A DNA stretch of 14,896 nt from Treponema sp. Its GTDB lineage: Bacteria > Spirochaetota > Spirochaetia > Treponematales > Treponemataceae. The stretch spans positions 1-14,896 of the forward strand of contig JAFOTA010000138.1 in the NCBI GenBank assembly GCA_017421145.1, written 5' to 3'. The notes beneath the pieces were generated by a model. The model saw only the letters and a list, made by a program, of their open reading frames with translations, searched no databases and was not told the DNA's origin. A program made the position numbers and the translations under genes. Below, piece by piece: positions 6,974-13,630 of this stretch. Each line of letters starts with the position of its first letter. Position 1 is the stretch's first letter.

Positions 6974-7002
6974 ATTATAGCACGGAAGAAAGTGGTTTGC
7001 AA
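6974..7002 (-). promoter_or_regulatory. Promoter of the udp operon
   Basis: On the minus strand, TTGCAA (6997-7002), a 17-bp spacer and a perfect TATAAT (6974-6979). The -10 overlaps the TAA stop codon of the 4Fe-4S gene (6975-6977). Transcription would start near 6967, giving a leader of about 28 nt. This separates udp from the operon upstream, although read-through is possible because no terminator is seen between them. Confidence 0.65.
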
Positions 7003-7847
7003 AAATTTATGGCATCATTCGGACATGACGAACGGCACTCACCGCAACGAATGCAATCAATGCTGTTCGGATTTTTCCATACAGGAATGTCAAGCCTGCA
7101 CTTTTTCTGGCATGAGCCGCATCCGGTACATTTTTCAGAATCTACTTTGAGCCTTAAAAATGAAATCTTGTTGAAGATTCCGTACAAGGCCCCGAGCGGA
7201 CAAACATACCTGCAGAACGGACGGTAGATTATAATAGAAGAAATCAGCGTGATTATGAGTATGACGACTTTCCATCGGTACAAAAAACCTGCGGCACCGC
7301 GCATTGCATTGTTCAGAAGCACCAAGGGAATTCCGCCTTCAAGAGTTCCCACCGGACATATGAACTGGCAGAACCAAGGCTTTCCCAATCCGGTTATGTC
7401 GATCACGAACAAAGGAAGCAGAATCACGAATATAGAAAGGAAAACAAAGCGCAGGCGGCGGAGCCATTTTTCTCCCGGAAGCTTACGGAATTTTTTTATG
7501 AACGGAATTTTAAAAAGCAGATCCTGTATAAGACCGAACGGACATAAAAATCCGCATACAAAGCGGCCGAGAACAGTGCCGAAAACAACGAGGAAACCGG
7601 TCACGTACAATGAAATCTTGTATTCCCTGCTGCCGAGGCTTGACTGCAATGCACCTATAGGACAAGACCCCAATGCACCCGGACAAGAATAGCAGTTCAT
7701 TCCCGGAACGCATACGTATTTTGAAGGACCTTGGTAAATCTTTCCGGTAAAAAATCCTTTTACATAGCCGTTTGAAAGAGCCGCAAAACATGCCTGTACA
7801 ATCAGCCGGATCCTGGAGCGCCGTTTTGATTCCTGTCTTTTTTCCAT
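6975..7847 (-). CDS. Polytopic 4Fe-4S ferredoxin-type membrane protein (NapH/CcoG-like)
   Basis: A 290-residue integral membrane protein with at least four hydrophobic helices (about 13-31, 78-97, 133-153, 192-209). It carries three membrane-proximal CxxxCP motifs: CGFLCPFG (98-105), CQFICPVG (160-167) and CRYVCPLG (212-219). An N-terminal Cys cluster (Cys46, 52, 55, 62) and two C-terminal 4Fe-4S motifs complete it: Cys240/243/246/250 and Cys265/268/271/275. This is the layout of NapH/NosR-type quinol or flavin-linked electron carriers that move electrons through the membrane. It follows the CXXC peptide gene by 1 bp and the redoxin gene, so its likely task is to feed reducing power to that redoxin; this is inference. 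No denitrification or respiratory genes lie nearby. Confidence 0.9.
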   Translation of the reverse strand: MEKRQESKRRSRIRLIVQACFAALSNGYVKGFFTGKIYQGPSKYVCVPGMNCYSCPGALGSCPIGALQSSLGSREYKISLYVTGFLVVFGTVLGRFVCGFLCPFGLIQDLLFKIPFIKKFRKLPGEKWLRRLRFVFLSIFVILLPLFVIDITGLGKPWFCQFICPVGTLEGGIPLVLLNNAMRGAAGFLYRWKVVILIITLISSIIIYRPFCRYVCPLGALYGIFNKISFLRLKVDSEKCTGCGSCQKKCRLDIPVWKNPNSIDCIRCGECRSSCPNDAINFCKPLSSVL

Positions 7848-7848
7848 A

Positions 7849-8001
7849 TCAGCCGATTCCTATGCATTCAAGGCAGATTCTGGTCGCCTTCATAAAAACA
7901 GACAAAGCCTCCCCACGGAAAATACCGAGCAAAATCAGGCATATTCCGAGAGAGAGAAAAATTGCGGCAACAAGCACACGGCGATTTTTTTTCTGCATCA
8001 T
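7849..8001 (-). CDS. CD1871A-family CXXC membrane peptide
   Basis: A 50-residue protein with a basic N-terminus (MMQKKNRR), one membrane helix (about 9-27), the motif FRGE and a C-terminal CLEC (Cys43/Cys46) followed by IGIG. This matches the small family named for C. difficile CD1871A. By the positive-inside rule, the CXXC would face outside. I start it at the ATG whose bases overlap the redoxin stop (ATGA), which implies coupled translation. An in-frame ATG ten codons earlier lies inside the redoxin gene and has no ribosome site. With the redoxin before it and the 4Fe-4S protein 1 bp after it, it is placed to pass electrons between the two; this is inference. Confidence 0.85.
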   Translation of the reverse strand: MMQKKNRRVLVAAIFLSLGICLILLGIFRGEALSVFMKATRICLECIGIG

Positions 8002-8546
8002 TTCAAAAGCTTGTCTATGATTTTCTGCCACTGTGACTGTGAACGTGAACCGACCACTGCATCACCGATCTGCCTGCCTTCTGAATCCACGAAAATCGTT
8101 GTCGGGACAGCCTGAACTCCGCTCAAAAATCCCCTTTCCATTTCTGCGGAAGGAACGATATGCCTGTAATCAGCACCGGTTTTGGAGATGATTGAATCTG
8201 CGGTTTTCTTTTGGCTTGCATTGACTTTTCCGGATCTGTCAAGCTCCACGTCAATGATGATTCCGATGACTTCAACGCCCTTTGATTTGTTCGCCTTGTT
8301 AAGCTTTGCAAGCTCCGGCATTTCACTGATGCAAGGCCCGCAAAAAGTTCCCCAGATATTTATCATGGTGATCTTGTTGTTTTTGAAAATATCCTTGCTG
8401 CTGACCGCATTGCCGTTCAAATCTACCGCAGAAAATTCCAGTGCATTGGACGCTGACCTTGATGAACTGCGCGTAAATAAAATTCCTTCGGCAAAAATCA
8501 GTCCGACGGCAAAAACAAATGCAAGTGAAATGAAAACCTTTTTCAT
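7998..8546 (-). CDS. TlpA/ResA-like thiol-disulfide oxidoreductase
   Basis: A 182-residue redoxin with an N-terminal signal or membrane anchor (2-19), so its domain lies outside the cytoplasm. The thioredoxin fold shows the active site WGTFCGPC (65-72, Cys69/Cys72), the following E-M-P-E-L helix, the cis-proline loop VPTT (Pro148) and the final IFVDSEGRQI strand. Relatives reduce disulfides in exported proteins or apocytochromes; no cytochrome genes are seen here. A GGGGG ribosome site lies 6 nt before its ATG, 10 bp after the DUF4097 gene. No CcdA or DsbD gene is in the window, and the adjacent CXXC peptide and 4Fe-4S protein probably take that role. Confidence 0.9.
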   Translation of the reverse strand: MKKVFISLAFVFAVGLIFAEGILFTRSSSRSASNALEFSAVDLNGNAVSSKDIFKNNKITMINIWGTFCGPCISEMPELAKLNKANKSKGVEVIGIIIDVELDRSGKVNASQKKTADSIISKTGADYRHIVPSAEMERGFLSGVQAVPTTIFVDSEGRQIGDAVVGSRSQSQWQKIIDKLLK

Positions 8547-8556
8547 ACATGTCCCC

Positions 8557-9444
8557 CTATTCGATTTTTATGGAACCGCTCGTTGCAGAAAGATCAAGCT
8601 TTACGCTGCCGTTTCCAATCATATCAGTGCCTTTCTTACCTGAGGCACCCGTTATCTGGTTTTTATAGCTTCCGCTCATGGTCGAATACTTTATGCCGAG
8701 ATTGCTGTCATGCGGAACGGAAAGATGCAGGGAACCGGAAGTAGTACGAAGCGAACTGTCTCCTGTCAAAGCCTCGCTCAAATCTGCACGCAAGCTTCCT
8801 GACGTCACGTTCACGTCCATTTTTCCGATTGCACCGCCAAGCCTTATGGAACCGCTTGAAACCTTGCAGTCCAAAAATCCGAACCTGCACCCCTCTGCCT
8901 TGACGGAGCCGCTCGTTGTCTTTATGTCGGCGTTTTCGGTCTCGCAGTTTTCCATTTTGACGGAGCCGCTCGAAGCTTTCATGTCCAGATTCCGGGTCTT
9001 TATGCCGGTAATCTCCATGGAGCCGCTCGTACTTTTAAGGTCGATTTCTTCCGGTTCATAATCCTGCGGGAGAACGACAGTAACGGTAAGCGTTTTAAAA
9101 CCGATATAAAGCATTCTTTCCGGACCTTCGATTTTAAGAACGCCGTCACGGACATATACGCTCGGCCACAAATTCTTGTTTCCTTCTATACTGACGCATA
9201 TATCACCCACAGTTTTTTTTTCAACGATGATTTTTCCGAAAGAAACGTCGGCATCAATAGATTTTATATCAACGGCGGCAAAATGTGTATCCGCATTTTC
9301 AGGAACCGAAACGGATTTTTCTTCCTTGGCTCCAAAAAGACCAAACATAAAATTTCCTCCTTTAGTCAGATGTGAAATAAGAATCCATGCCAAAAGCACC
9401 GAAACGACAATCCACAATACACCCAATATTTTAGTACCTTTCAT
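8557..9444 (-). CDS. DUF4097-family beta-solenoid protein, membrane-anchored (long form)
   Basis: A 295-residue protein: an N-terminal membrane helix (about 6-24), a linker, a beta domain (about 50-135), then a ladder of S-G-S motifs. The ladder lies at 140, 159, 178, 197, 215, 236, 257, 278 (NGS) and 289, first with a 19-residue period and later about 21. This is the right-handed beta-helix of DUF4097 proteins, which commonly sit with PadR regulators and HAAS-domain proteins and are thought to act in envelope stress sensing. The long start (9444) has GGGGAG 12 nt away, a poor spacing. An internal ATG at codon 33 has an ideal site and would give a soluble 263-residue form (separate entry). 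It lies 17 bp after the HAAS gene and 10 bp before the redoxin. Confidence 0.87.
   Translation of the reverse strand: MKGTKILGVLWIVVSVLLAWILISHLTKGGNFMFGLFGAKEEKSVSVPENADTHFAAVDIKSIDADVSFGKIIVEKKTVGDICVSIEGNKNLWPSVYVRDGVLKIEGPERMLYIGFKTLTVTVVLPQDYEPEEIDLKSTSGSMEITGIKTRNLDMKASSGSVKMENCETENADIKTTSGSVKAEGCRFGFLDCKVSSGSIRLGGAIGKMDVNVTSGSLRADLSEALTGDSSLRTTSGSLHLSVPHDSNLGIKYSTMSGSYKNQITGASGKKGTDMIGNGSVKLDLSATSGSIKIE
9346..9363 (-). promoter_or_regulatory. Internal Shine-Dalgarno and second start in the DUF4097 gene
   Basis: On the minus strand, AAAGGAGG (9356-9363), a 7-nt spacer and an ATG (9346-9348) lie in frame at codon 33, just after the membrane helix. Eight bases match the anti-Shine-Dalgarno. 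The product would begin MFGLFGAKEEK and lack the anchor. It could be the main start or an alternative one. Confidence 0.55.
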
Positions 9445-9461
9445 GATTTCCGTAAACTCCC

Positions 9462-10157
9462 CTATTCAGAATCTGCATTTTTGCTGTCTACCCCGGTAAA
9501 GCAATACACGGCTTCTTTGATTGCTGCGGCGATAATCCATATGATCCAGGTGATGTACCACGCGCCGGTTCTGAAACTTATGAACAGATAAATAGCAAGG
9601 GCCAAAAGCCAGTAGAAGCGGAAAAATGCATCCAAGGATTTGTTTCCCGTTGTCCTTGGTTTGCGGTCAGGGATTATGCCGGATCCTTTTGAAAGATAAT
9701 CCTTCACGTCCTGGGGTGCGCACATGTTCGCATAGATTATAAGCCCGGTTGCAACTGCGGCACACACAAGCATAAGAATCAGACCGATAAGCCCCATCTT
9801 GTCTTCATCAAGCCCGGAAATGAATTCACCCATTCCGCCGAAACCGATAAGAAGCGCAATGCCGATAATGTAAAGAACGATTGCAACGGCCGTTTTTTTC
9901 GCGCGGCTTTTCCTGAACTCATCGATCCTGTTTTTGAGGTCACGCTCAGGTTCAAGTGATTTAAGAAGCTCGTCCACGTCACCGAGATCAGCCAAAGATT
10001 CAGTGTACGCCTGGTTCTCCGATTTTCCTTCCGCAACATGAGCCTCAAAATGATCGTTCAGATTGGAAAGGATTTCTTCCTTAAGCTCCTTGGCTTTTTT
10101 GGTGTTCGGTATGTCCCTGAACAAAACGTCAACATAATTTTTGATTTTAGAATTCAT
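9462..10157 (-). CDS. HAAS/DUF1700-type membrane protein
   Basis: A 231-residue protein. The N-terminal 75 residues form the helical HAAS domain (MNSKIKNYVDVLFRDIPNTK..., with ELKEEILSNLNDHFEAHVAEGKS and the LGDVDELLKSLEP ending). Four membrane helices follow, near 88-108, 121-147, 178-193 and 198-216. HAAS proteins are partners of PadR repressors, and their N-terminal domain is believed to contact the regulator or partner proteins at the membrane. Its start overlaps the padR stop by 11 nt, with AGGAG 6 nt before the ATG, so the pair is translationally coupled. It probably relays an envelope signal to PadR; this is inference from the family and the gene order. Confidence 0.85.
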   Translation of the reverse strand: MNSKIKNYVDVLFRDIPNTKKAKELKEEILSNLNDHFEAHVAEGKSENQAYTESLADLGDVDELLKSLEPERDLKNRIDEFRKSRAKKTAVAIVLYIIGIALLIGFGGMGEFISGLDEDKMGLIGLILMLVCAAVATGLIIYANMCAPQDVKDYLSKGSGIIPDRKPRTTGNKSLDAFFRFYWLLALAIYLFISFRTGAWYITWIIWIIAAAIKEAVYCFTGVDSKNADSE

Positions 10158-10536
10158 TGTTTTCTCCTGTCATTTTTTTCTGCAAGCTCCCCTGATTTTC
10201 AGTACCTGCCCCCAGGACAAGCTTTTCGATAAGCCGCTGAATTTCAATCCAATCACGCTTGTTTTCGTTCAGCACTGCACGCCCCTTTTCCGTAATGGAA
10301 TAATATCTCCTGCGCGCACCGGAGTTTTCGTCACCCCAATAAGACAGGATCAACGCCCCGTCTTCCAACCTGCGGAACGATGTATAAAGAGTGGCTTCCT
10401 TCAGCTCCATTTTTTCACCGCTGCATTCACGTATAGCCTTGTTTATCTGGTAGCCGTAGCTGTCCGACTGATTCAGCCGCTCTAAAATAATCGTATCCGT
10501 CAATCCTCTAAGAATATCAGAATAGTTAAGCAACAT
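10147..10536 (-). CDS. PadR-family transcriptional regulator
   Basis: A winged-helix repressor of about 129 residues. The core matches PadR: a start near LNYSDILRGLTDTIILERL, the helix-turn-helix SYGYQINKAIRE, ATLYTSFRRLEDGALI, a wing with GARRRYYSITEKGR, and a C-terminal dimerisation helix (LNENKRDWIEIQRLIEKLVLG). The start is uncertain. AAGGAGG (10538-10544) lies only 1 nt before the ATG at 10534-10536 but 4 nt before a TTG at 10531-10533. A TTG at 10551 is also in frame. I keep the ATG. It heads an apparent six-gene operon and, by family habit, represses its own promoter through the palindromes noted at 10646-10689. Confidence 0.88.
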   Translation of the reverse strand: MLLNYSDILRGLTDTIILERLNQSDSYGYQINKAIRECSGEKMELKEATLYTSFRRLEDGALILSYWGDENSGARRRYYSITEKGRAVLNENKRDWIEIQRLIEKLVLGAGTENQGSLQKKMTGENNEF

Positions 10537-10564
10537 TCCTCCTTGTCCCAATGCGAGTTAAGGA

Positions 10565-10617
10565 AACACTAAATAATCCGAAAGCGGGCAGCATACCTCG
10601 TATGCTCATTTAGTGTT
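10565..10617 (-). repeat. Nested inverted repeat in the padR leader
   Basis: Outer arms AACACTAAAT (10565-10574) and ATTTAGTGTT (10608-10617) are perfectly complementary over 10 bp. Inside, AGCATAC and GTATGCT (10590-10596 and 10600-10606) form a perfect 7-bp stem with a 3-nt loop. The element lies in the leader of the padR operon, between its promoter and start codon. No T-run follows on either strand, so it is not a standard terminator. It could be a leader structure or a small dispersed repeat. Confidence 0.65.
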
Positions 10618-10645
10618 AACCATAAAATCTTTGATATACTTCGCC

Positions 10646-10662
10646 GTACAAGTAACTTATAC
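10646..10662. promoter_or_regulatory. Candidate operator overlapping the padR -10
   Basis: On the minus strand, GTATAAG-TTA-CTTGTAC is a 17-bp palindrome with six of seven arm positions matching, and it contains the -10 TATAAG. A repressor bound here would block the promoter, as expected for PadR self-control. The sequence differs from the ATGT...ACAT sites described for some PadR proteins, so the assignment is tentative. Confidence 0.45.
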
Positions 10663-10684
10663 ATCATAATACCTCACCTGTCAA
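10656..10684 (-). promoter_or_regulatory. Promoter of the padR-HAAS-DUF4097-redoxin operon
   Basis: On the minus strand, a perfect TTGACA (10679-10684), a 17-bp spacer and TATAAG (10656-10661; 5 of 6). Transcription would start near 10649, giving a leader of about 110 nt that contains the nested hairpin. Confidence 0.75.
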
Positions 10685-10689
10685 GGTAT
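10669..10689. promoter_or_regulatory. Candidate operator overlapping the padR -35
   Basis: ATACCT-9 bp-AGGTAT is a perfect 6-bp inverted repeat that covers the -35 hexamer. Its right half, CAAGGTAT on the plus strand (10682-10689), is the same octamer found twice in the csoR promoter repeat. Confidence 0.45.
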
Positions 10690-10694
10690 CTTAC

Positions 10695-10741
10695 AAAAAA
10701 AATCAGATAAATGCCGGAACAAGCTTTTTTATGTCCCGGCA
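10695..10741 (-). terminator. Rho-independent terminator of the VIT-vWA gene
   Basis: Read on the minus strand, TGCCGGGACA (10732-10741) pairs with TGTTCCGGCA (10712-10721) over 10 bp, including one G-U pair, around a 10-nt loop. After TTTATCTGA comes a run of eight T (10695-10702). It begins 12 bp after the stop codon. The T-run is offset from the stem by about 9 nt, which weakens it a little. Confidence 0.7.
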
Positions 10742-10753
10742 CTTACCTGCGCT

Positions 10754-13561
10754 TTATTTCACGTCGATTTCACCGATCAGGAACGTCTGCTTCACGTCAT
10801 CAAGCTGGAGCGTCATAACCTGCTTCTGCTGATTCGGACGGCCGAAATTGGTGTACACTTCCGCCTGCACGATTACCGGCTGGAGCAGTTTCTGCTGATG
10901 GTTTCCGTAATAATTGCACTCAATCTTGTATTTTCCTCCCGGTGCAACTTTAAGGCAGAATTCTTCAGGACCGTAACCCTGCGTAAAGTCACGTGACATC
11001 CTTCCGCCTGACTGGGTTTCCTTGTGCCCGTAATAGCACTTTTCTTTCTGCGGATCAGTGACCCACAGATCAATGTCGCAGTCATCGGTGTTCCAAGTAA
11101 GGACGATTCTCAGTCCCACGTCAAAATTCTGCATCAGGTTCTTGTCGATTGCAGAAACGTCAATTTTTGCATGCCTGTTGTTCGCAATGATCGCATTCAT
11201 GTCATTGAGCGCGGTCTGCTGGATTTCTGAATAGCGTGAATCCCAGGATCTTGACGCAACGTACCACAATGCATCCACCGCTTCCTGATAATTTCCGTTC
11301 TTTTCATAGGCCATGGCAAGGTCACGGTAGAACTGGGGCACTTCTTCCCGGAGCTTGGTAAGGTTCTTGAACACGCGGATTGAATTCTCGCAGTCACCGA
11401 GTTCCAGAAGCTTTGCTCCCAGTGCGCGGAGAACGTCGGTATTCTCAAGGTTGATTTCGGCAAGGTTTGAAAGAATCCTCATTCCTTCCTTTTCCATTCC
11501 CTCGTCGATGAAATAATCTGCGGTTTCCATGAAGAACGAAGGTGAAGCTCCGTAATCTTTCTTAAGCTCAAGATACTTTGCGTACATGCGGCTTTCAGGA
11601 GTCTTTTTCAAAACTGCAATATATCCCGCATTTGAATTCCATGCCTGCAGAGTGACCGTAGCGGCCGTGCCTCTTGTATTTCCCCTGCCTTTTTCCATGC
11701 CGTCAGAAGAAAATCCTTTGCCCTCCAGAGCATACACAGGTTCGGAAGCTGAACGTCCGCCTGTAGTACGGTTCGTAATCCTTTCATTTCCAGAAGATCC
11801 GGTCGTATTCCGCAATACTTCAGGAGATTCGGCAGGTTCATAATCATAGCTGTCTTCCCACATAACGTCGGCAACGCTTTCAGAAGCCCTTGATGATGCA
11901 ACTGGAGCAACCCTTTCCGAATATACCCTCGGAGACATGCCGCCTGAATATCCGTGGTCATAGCCGCCTTTTTTCTGCACTTTCTTGAAATCGGAAGGAT
12001 TCTTTGACCACCACTTCTTGAACTCCTCGAATTTCGTATAAACTTCCCTTGGGACACCGGAGCTTTCATTTGATTTTTTTGCTCCCTGATTCCTTGAAAC
12101 AAGCTTGTCGTACTCTTTCCTAAGCTCTTCCGGCGGATCGATTCCATAGCGGACATAATCTTCCACGGAATCAAGCACGATGAGGGACGTATCTTTTGTG
12201 ACCACAGTGAATTTCTTTGCAAGGCTCAATATTTCGCTTCTATTTTCCTCATAATCTATGTCCAGATCGGCGATTTTCTGCATTGCCCACAAGCGGGAAA
12301 CTTTGTCAGACTCTTCGGCATCATATGAAAAGGAAGAAATCTCTTTTTCAATCACCTGCTCAACCATGCCGTTCCTTCCAAGGGAAACTTTCACCGTACC
12401 GCGCTTTGACTTGAGGATTCCCGTAATTGAAACGCCTCCGTCAACGATGGTTCCCACGGCAGGATACACGTCTTCCATTTCTGATTTTCTGTAGTCCACG
12501 CTGATTACGCGGAGAGGATTTTCAAAAACCTTTTTCACCGCATTTTTCACGCTGAGTTCGTTCAGGTCGATGAACATACCGCCGTTGACTCCGGCAATCC
12601 TTTTCAAAGTGCCGAAATTCGCAGATTTTGAAGAATTGACGGTGCTGATCCGCCCTCCCCTCTTTGCAACGGAATAATCTTCCATATTCCCCCAGTTTGA
12701 AAGACCGTCGGAGAACAAAAGCACTTCCCTTCCGCTGAAATTTTTGATTACGTCAAGATTGGTCGCCCCGTCAAATTCAAGGCCGCGGATTTTCTGCTCC
12801 GAGCTTCTTGCGTTGCGTGCAAAATCAATGTCAAAGCTGTCAACGATTTCATCGGCAAAGGTCACGAACCTGATTTTAGGGTTTCCAAGGCTTTCGGAAT
12901 ACTGCTTCAAAAAATCCAGTTCCTTTTCTATGTCGCGGTTTTCTGCAGAGCCTGAAACATCAAAGAGGACCGTCAGATTCCTTGTGTTCGGAATGTCGCT
13001 CTGAATCTTTGACTTTCCGGTTTTCTCATAGAAATAAAAATATGTGTTCCTTCCCGTAGTCTGGAGAAAAAGCTTGTCCACTGAAGATTTGTCCTCAATC
13101 TCTTTTTCCACGGTTATTTCAAGATGACGAACGCCGTTTGCAGGAATCGGATAGACGCGGGTTTTGAAATTGTTTCCGGATGTCATTTCCACAAGCCCCG
13201 GATCGACTTTGCGGCGCACCACATCCTCAAAGACTTCCCTGCCCTTTTCCTTTTCAATTGCAACGCCCTTGCGCATGACTCCGTTTATGTCCAGTGCATA
13301 TCCGGCAACAGACTCACCGTCATAAAGGGGAAACTCAAATTCACCCTCAAGAATCTTGTTGGTCCTGTTTTCAATCATGTACTCTATTACGGTCGAAGAA
13401 TAATTTCCGATGGTTTCCGTACTGCGCCCGGTTTCATAGACCAAAAGCGATTTTTTGTCGCCCGGATTTACGGTTTCGATTTTCACCGCCCGGTTCATTT
13501 TCTGTCCGAAGCACGGAAGAATAAAAATCAATGAAACTAAAGATAAAATAAGCTTTTTCAT
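10754..13561 (-). CDS. Exported VIT - von Willebrand A - TPR - DUF2135 protein
   Basis: A 935-residue protein with a signal peptide (1-19). A VIT domain follows (about 25-155; note YMIENRTNKILEGEFEFPL and VYPIPANGVRHLEITV). The vWA domain (about 195-345) has a complete metal site: DVSGS (Asp201, Ser203, Ser205), Thr267 in DGATNL and Asp285 in FSDG. A conserved helical stretch ends TKDTSLIVLDSVEDYVRYGI (455-474). A low-complexity Ser/Gly/Arg/Glu linker (about 490-635) precedes TPR-like helices (about 675-795) and a C-terminal DUF2135/YfaP-like domain (815-935) with CDIDLWVTDP and YGHKETQSGG. VIT-vWA pairs bind proteins through the metal site, and TPRs add more contacts, so an envelope scaffold or adhesion role is likely but unproven. 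It is monocistronic, with GGAG 9 nt before its start and a terminator after it. Confidence 0.9.
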   Translation of the reverse strand: MKKLILSLVSLIFILPCFGQKMNRAVKIETVNPGDKKSLLVYETGRSTETIGNYSSTVIEYMIENRTNKILEGEFEFPLYDGESVAGYALDINGVMRKGVAIEKEKGREVFEDVVRRKVDPGLVEMTSGNNFKTRVYPIPANGVRHLEITVEKEIEDKSSVDKLFLQTTGRNTYFYFYEKTGKSKIQSDIPNTRNLTVLFDVSGSAENRDIEKELDFLKQYSESLGNPKIRFVTFADEIVDSFDIDFARNARSSEQKIRGLEFDGATNLDVIKNFSGREVLLFSDGLSNWGNMEDYSVAKRGGRISTVNSSKSANFGTLKRIAGVNGGMFIDLNELSVKNAVKKVFENPLRVISVDYRKSEMEDVYPAVGTIVDGGVSITGILKSKRGTVKVSLGRNGMVEQVIEKEISSFSYDAEESDKVSRLWAMQKIADLDIDYEENRSEILSLAKKFTVVTKDTSLIVLDSVEDYVRYGIDPPEELRKEYDKLVSRNQGAKKSNESSGVPREVYTKFEEFKKWWSKNPSDFKKVQKKGGYDHGYSGGMSPRVYSERVAPVASSRASESVADVMWEDSYDYEPAESPEVLRNTTGSSGNERITNRTTGGRSASEPVYALEGKGFSSDGMEKGRGNTRGTAATVTLQAWNSNAGYIAVLKKTPESRMYAKYLELKKDYGASPSFFMETADYFIDEGMEKEGMRILSNLAEINLENTDVLRALGAKLLELGDCENSIRVFKNLTKLREEVPQFYRDLAMAYEKNGNYQEAVDALWYVASRSWDSRYSEIQQTALNDMNAIIANNRHAKIDVSAIDKNLMQNFDVGLRIVLTWNTDDCDIDLWVTDPQKEKCYYGHKETQSGGRMSRDFTQGYGPEEFCLKVAPGGKYKIECNYYGNHQQKLLQPVIVQAEVYTNFGRPNQQKQVMTLQLDDVKQTFLIGEIDVK

Positions 13562-13630
13562 GTTATAATCTCCACACTAAATCAAACAAGACATATGGAA
13601 ATAGGTTTCATAAATGCATTCCAGTTTTTA

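Noticed and set aside
7849..8031. 60-codon version of the CXXC peptide starting MAENHRQAFE
   Set aside because: The first ten codons overlap the redoxin gene and have no ribosome site. The ATGA overlap at 7998-8001 and the usual length of about 50 residues favour the shorter form.
11608..12222. A 204-codon minus-strand frame inside the vWA gene
   Set aside because: It overlaps the linker and TPR part of a gene with intact domains in another frame. Its composition is basic and Ser/Arg-rich, with no recognisable motif.
12744..13534. Plus-strand frames opposite the vWA gene (12744-13004 and 13124-13534)
   Set aside because: They are antisense to well-conserved VIT and vWA domains and have no ribosome site or recognisable motif.
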